A stretch of DNA of 41,692 bases from Streptomyces ficellus (GTDB lineage: Bacteria; Actinomycetota; Actinomycetes; Streptomycetales; Streptomycetaceae), in NCBI RefSeq assembly GCF_030406405.1, contig NZ_JAUEPL010000056.1, forward strand, positions 1 through 41,692, in the 5' to 3' direction. Positions 40,377 through 41,692 of the stretch are shown piece after piece. The stretch's first letter is position 1, and every line of letters begins with the position of its first letter. Under the pieces are notes generated by a model. That model made no database searches and was not told where the DNA came from. It saw only the letters and a list, made by a program, of their open reading frames with translations. The translations under genes were made by a program, and so were the position numbers.

Positions 40377-41525
40377 GTGACCGTGGGCGTGGTGGTCGCG
40401 CGCACCGGGCGGCTGGCGCGGCTGGGCGATCCGCTCGCCTACGCCATGGAGCTGCTGGCACCGAAGCTGCGCGGGCTGCGGCTCGTGGGCCGCGACAGCG
40501 GTTCCAGCGCGGAGGGCGCACGGAAGGCGGTACGGGAACTGGTGGAGGACGAGCGGGCGCGGATCGTGCTCACGCTGGCGGGTACGGAGGTGCTGCCGGC
40601 CGTCGCCGACGCCTGTGAGCGGGTGGGGGTTCCGTGCCTGTCCAGCACCTTCCCGTGGCAGGTGTACTACTACGGGCGCGGCGCGACGCCGGAGCGGCCG
40701 CCGCGCTGGACGTACCACTTCTGCTGGGGCCTTGACGACATCGCGGAAACCTTCGCGGACCTGTGGGAGGCGGCGGGCGGCACCGGCCGTACGGTCGGGT
40801 GCCTGTGGAACGACGGCCCGCAGGGCGAGTGGTCGCGCCACCCCGAGCACGGCTTCCTGCCCGTGGCACGCGCGCGTGGGCACCACGTGGTGGACCCGGC
40901 CGGGTACCGGGAGCCGTCCGCCGGGTTCGACGGCCACCTGGCGGCGTTCCGGGAGGCGGGCGTGGACATCGTCACGAGCGCCGCGACCGGCGCGGATCTG
41001 GGCCGCTTCCGCCGCGAGGCGGCCGAGCAGGGCCTGCGGCCCCGGCTGCTCACCTGTTCGCGGTGGCTGGCCTATCCGCCCGTGGCCACGGCCGCCGGTC
41101 AGCCGCCCCAGGCGCATGTGGCGACGCTCGTCTACTGGACCCCGGCCCACCCCTACCGCTCCTCCATCGACGGCATGACGGCCGCCGAGCTGGCCGAGGC
41201 GTACGAACGGAGCACCGGCAACCAGTGGCTCCAGCCGCTCGGGCTCGCCTACGCGCTGTTCGAGGTGGCCGCGCACGCCCTGGCCACGGCCGACGACCCC
41301 ACCGACCCCGCCCGTGTCGCGGCGGCGCTCGGCGCGACCCGCCTGGAGACCATGGCGGGCCCGCTGGACTGGACGTCCGGTCCGGTGCCGAACATCGCCA
41401 CGGTGCGGCTGGCAGGCGGCCAGTGGCAGCGCGGCCGCCGCCACCCGTACGAACTGGCCGTCGTCCACAACCGCCGGGTGGACGGCCTGCCGGTCGACGG
41501 CGAGCTGCTGCCGTTGCGGGGGTGA
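40377..41525 (+). CDS. Periplasmic-binding-fold (Peripla_BP_6 / AmiC-like) protein without signal peptide
   Basis: A 382-residue type 1 periplasmic-binding-fold protein of the branched-chain amino acid/amide-binding group. It has the N-terminal VTVGVVVARTGRLARLGDPL strand and loop, a second strand IVLTLAGTEVLPAV, SSTFPWQVYYY, a domain-linker region around VDIVTSAATGADLGRF, and ATLVYWTPAHPYRSSI. There is no signal peptide or lipobox whichever start is used (GTG 40377 with GAGGGA upstream, or ATG 40344 without one), and no permease gene follows. It is therefore probably a cytosolic ligand sensor, comparable to AmiC, or an orphan. It is divergent from the ABC operon and could report on the same substrate. 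Confidence 0.82.
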   Translation: MTVGVVVARTGRLARLGDPLAYAMELLAPKLRGLRLVGRDSGSSAEGARKAVRELVEDERARIVLTLAGTEVLPAVADACERVGVPCLSSTFPWQVYYYGRGATPERPPRWTYHFCWGLDDIAETFADLWEAAGGTGRTVGCLWNDGPQGEWSRHPEHGFLPVARARGHHVVDPAGYREPSAGFDGHLAAFREAGVDIVTSAATGADLGRFRREAAEQGLRPRLLTCSRWLAYPPVATAAGQPPQAHVATLVYWTPAHPYRSSIDGMTAAELAEAYERSTGNQWLQPLGLAYALFEVAAHALATADDPTDPARVAAALGATRLETMAGPLDWTSGPVPNIATVRLAGGQWQRGRRHPYELAVVHNRRVDGLPVDGELLPLRG

Positions 41526-41537
41526 CGGCCCGGGGCC

Positions 41538-41558
41538 CCCGGAGCGAAGGCTCCCGGG
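41538..41558 (+). terminator. Hairpin terminator after the binding-fold protein gene
   Basis: CCCGGAGC (41538-41545), loop GAAG, then GCTCC-C-GGG (41550-41558): an 8-bp stem with one bulged C, 13 bases after the stop codon. More GC-rich inverted repeats follow up to about 41610. Confidence 0.55.
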
Positions 41559-41611
41559 CGGGCACGCGCCCGCTCGGGGGCCGCCCGCCCGGGGGCCGGC
41601 AGCCGTGGGCC

Positions 41612-41692
41612 CGGCAGCCCTGCGGCCTAGCTCGCCCTTGGGGACGATCACCACGCCCTTGCGGTTGAACAGGTCCGAGACCGACCCCGGGT
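41612..41692 (-). other. Right-edge stretch with coding-like peptide, unassigned
   Basis: From the right edge the minus strand can be read as GSVSDLFNRKGVVIVPKGEL, with good GC3 bias, entering from outside the window. In that frame there is no stop until far inside the divergent binding-fold gene, which is implausible for a real C-terminus, so either the end of a gene is frameshifted here or the resemblance is chance. I do not recognise the family. Confidence 0.25.

Noticed and set aside
1..41692. Mobile element, prophage, CRISPR or tRNA gene
   Set aside because: No transposase, integrase, phage or Cas-like protein, no regularly spaced repeats and no cloverleaf pattern were seen; composition is even across the window.

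Overview
The window is about 41.7 kb of very GC-rich DNA, tightly packed with strongly GC3-biased genes. It has many GTG starts and one TTG start, Tat-type and lipoprotein signal peptides, a WhiJ/AbaA-type regulatory cassette, and sugar ABC transporters without ATPase genes. All of this points to the chromosome of a Streptomyces or close relative (inference; no 16S or other marker gene is present). I see no rRNA, tRNA, CRISPR array, insertion sequence, integrase or phage gene.

Left part (1-8.1 kb): the 3' part of a GH4 6-phospho-beta-glucosidase-type gene; a remnant of an S-adenosylmethionine-dependent methyltransferase; a DUF397 / XRE regulator pair facing an anti-sigma-type ATPase and a small hypothetical gene, with repeat arrays in the shared promoter region; a lysyl-oxidase-like secreted protein translationally coupled to an NCS1 nucleobase permease; and a divergent PucR-family regulator.

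Middle left (8.1-15.5 kb): a secreted subtilase with a P domain and a TTG start; a strong terminator; a large LuxR-type ATPase regulator (LAL family); a secreted GH10 xylanase with CBM2 that carries a TTA codon near its start, suggesting bldA control; and a SnoaL-like protein.

Right part (15.5-41.5 kb): what looks like a pectin side-chain (rhamnogalacturonan-I / arabinogalactan) utilisation island. Module A (+) is a ROK regulator, a lipoprotein sugar-binding protein, two permeases, a LacZ-type GH2 beta-galactosidase and a small hypothetical gene. Module B (-) is a tandem GH43 protein with two complete catalytic triads, a GH43_24 exo-beta-1,3-galactanase-type enzyme with ricin repeats, and a CE12 rhamnogalacturonan acetylesterase. 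After a homocysteine methyltransferase comes module C: a D-2-hydroxyacid dehydrogenase coupled to a DUF2264 protein, a LacI regulator, a PL26/YetA-like exo-rhamnogalacturonan lyase, and an ABC operon (binding protein, two permeases, YesL-like membrane protein). Three near-identical LacI-type operators (29113, 32254, 40143) lie before the dehydrogenase operon, lacI itself and the ABC operon. Two of them sit directly downstream of recognisable -10 boxes, so module C reads as one LacI regulon. Secreted enzymes would deacetylate and trim the polymer, the two importers (probably energised by a shared ATPase such as MsiK encoded elsewhere) would take up oligosaccharides, and GH2 and possibly the DUF2264 protein would hydrolyse them inside the cell. 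The window ends with a cytosolic-looking periplasmic-binding-fold protein divergent from the ABC operon, followed by hairpin-rich DNA.
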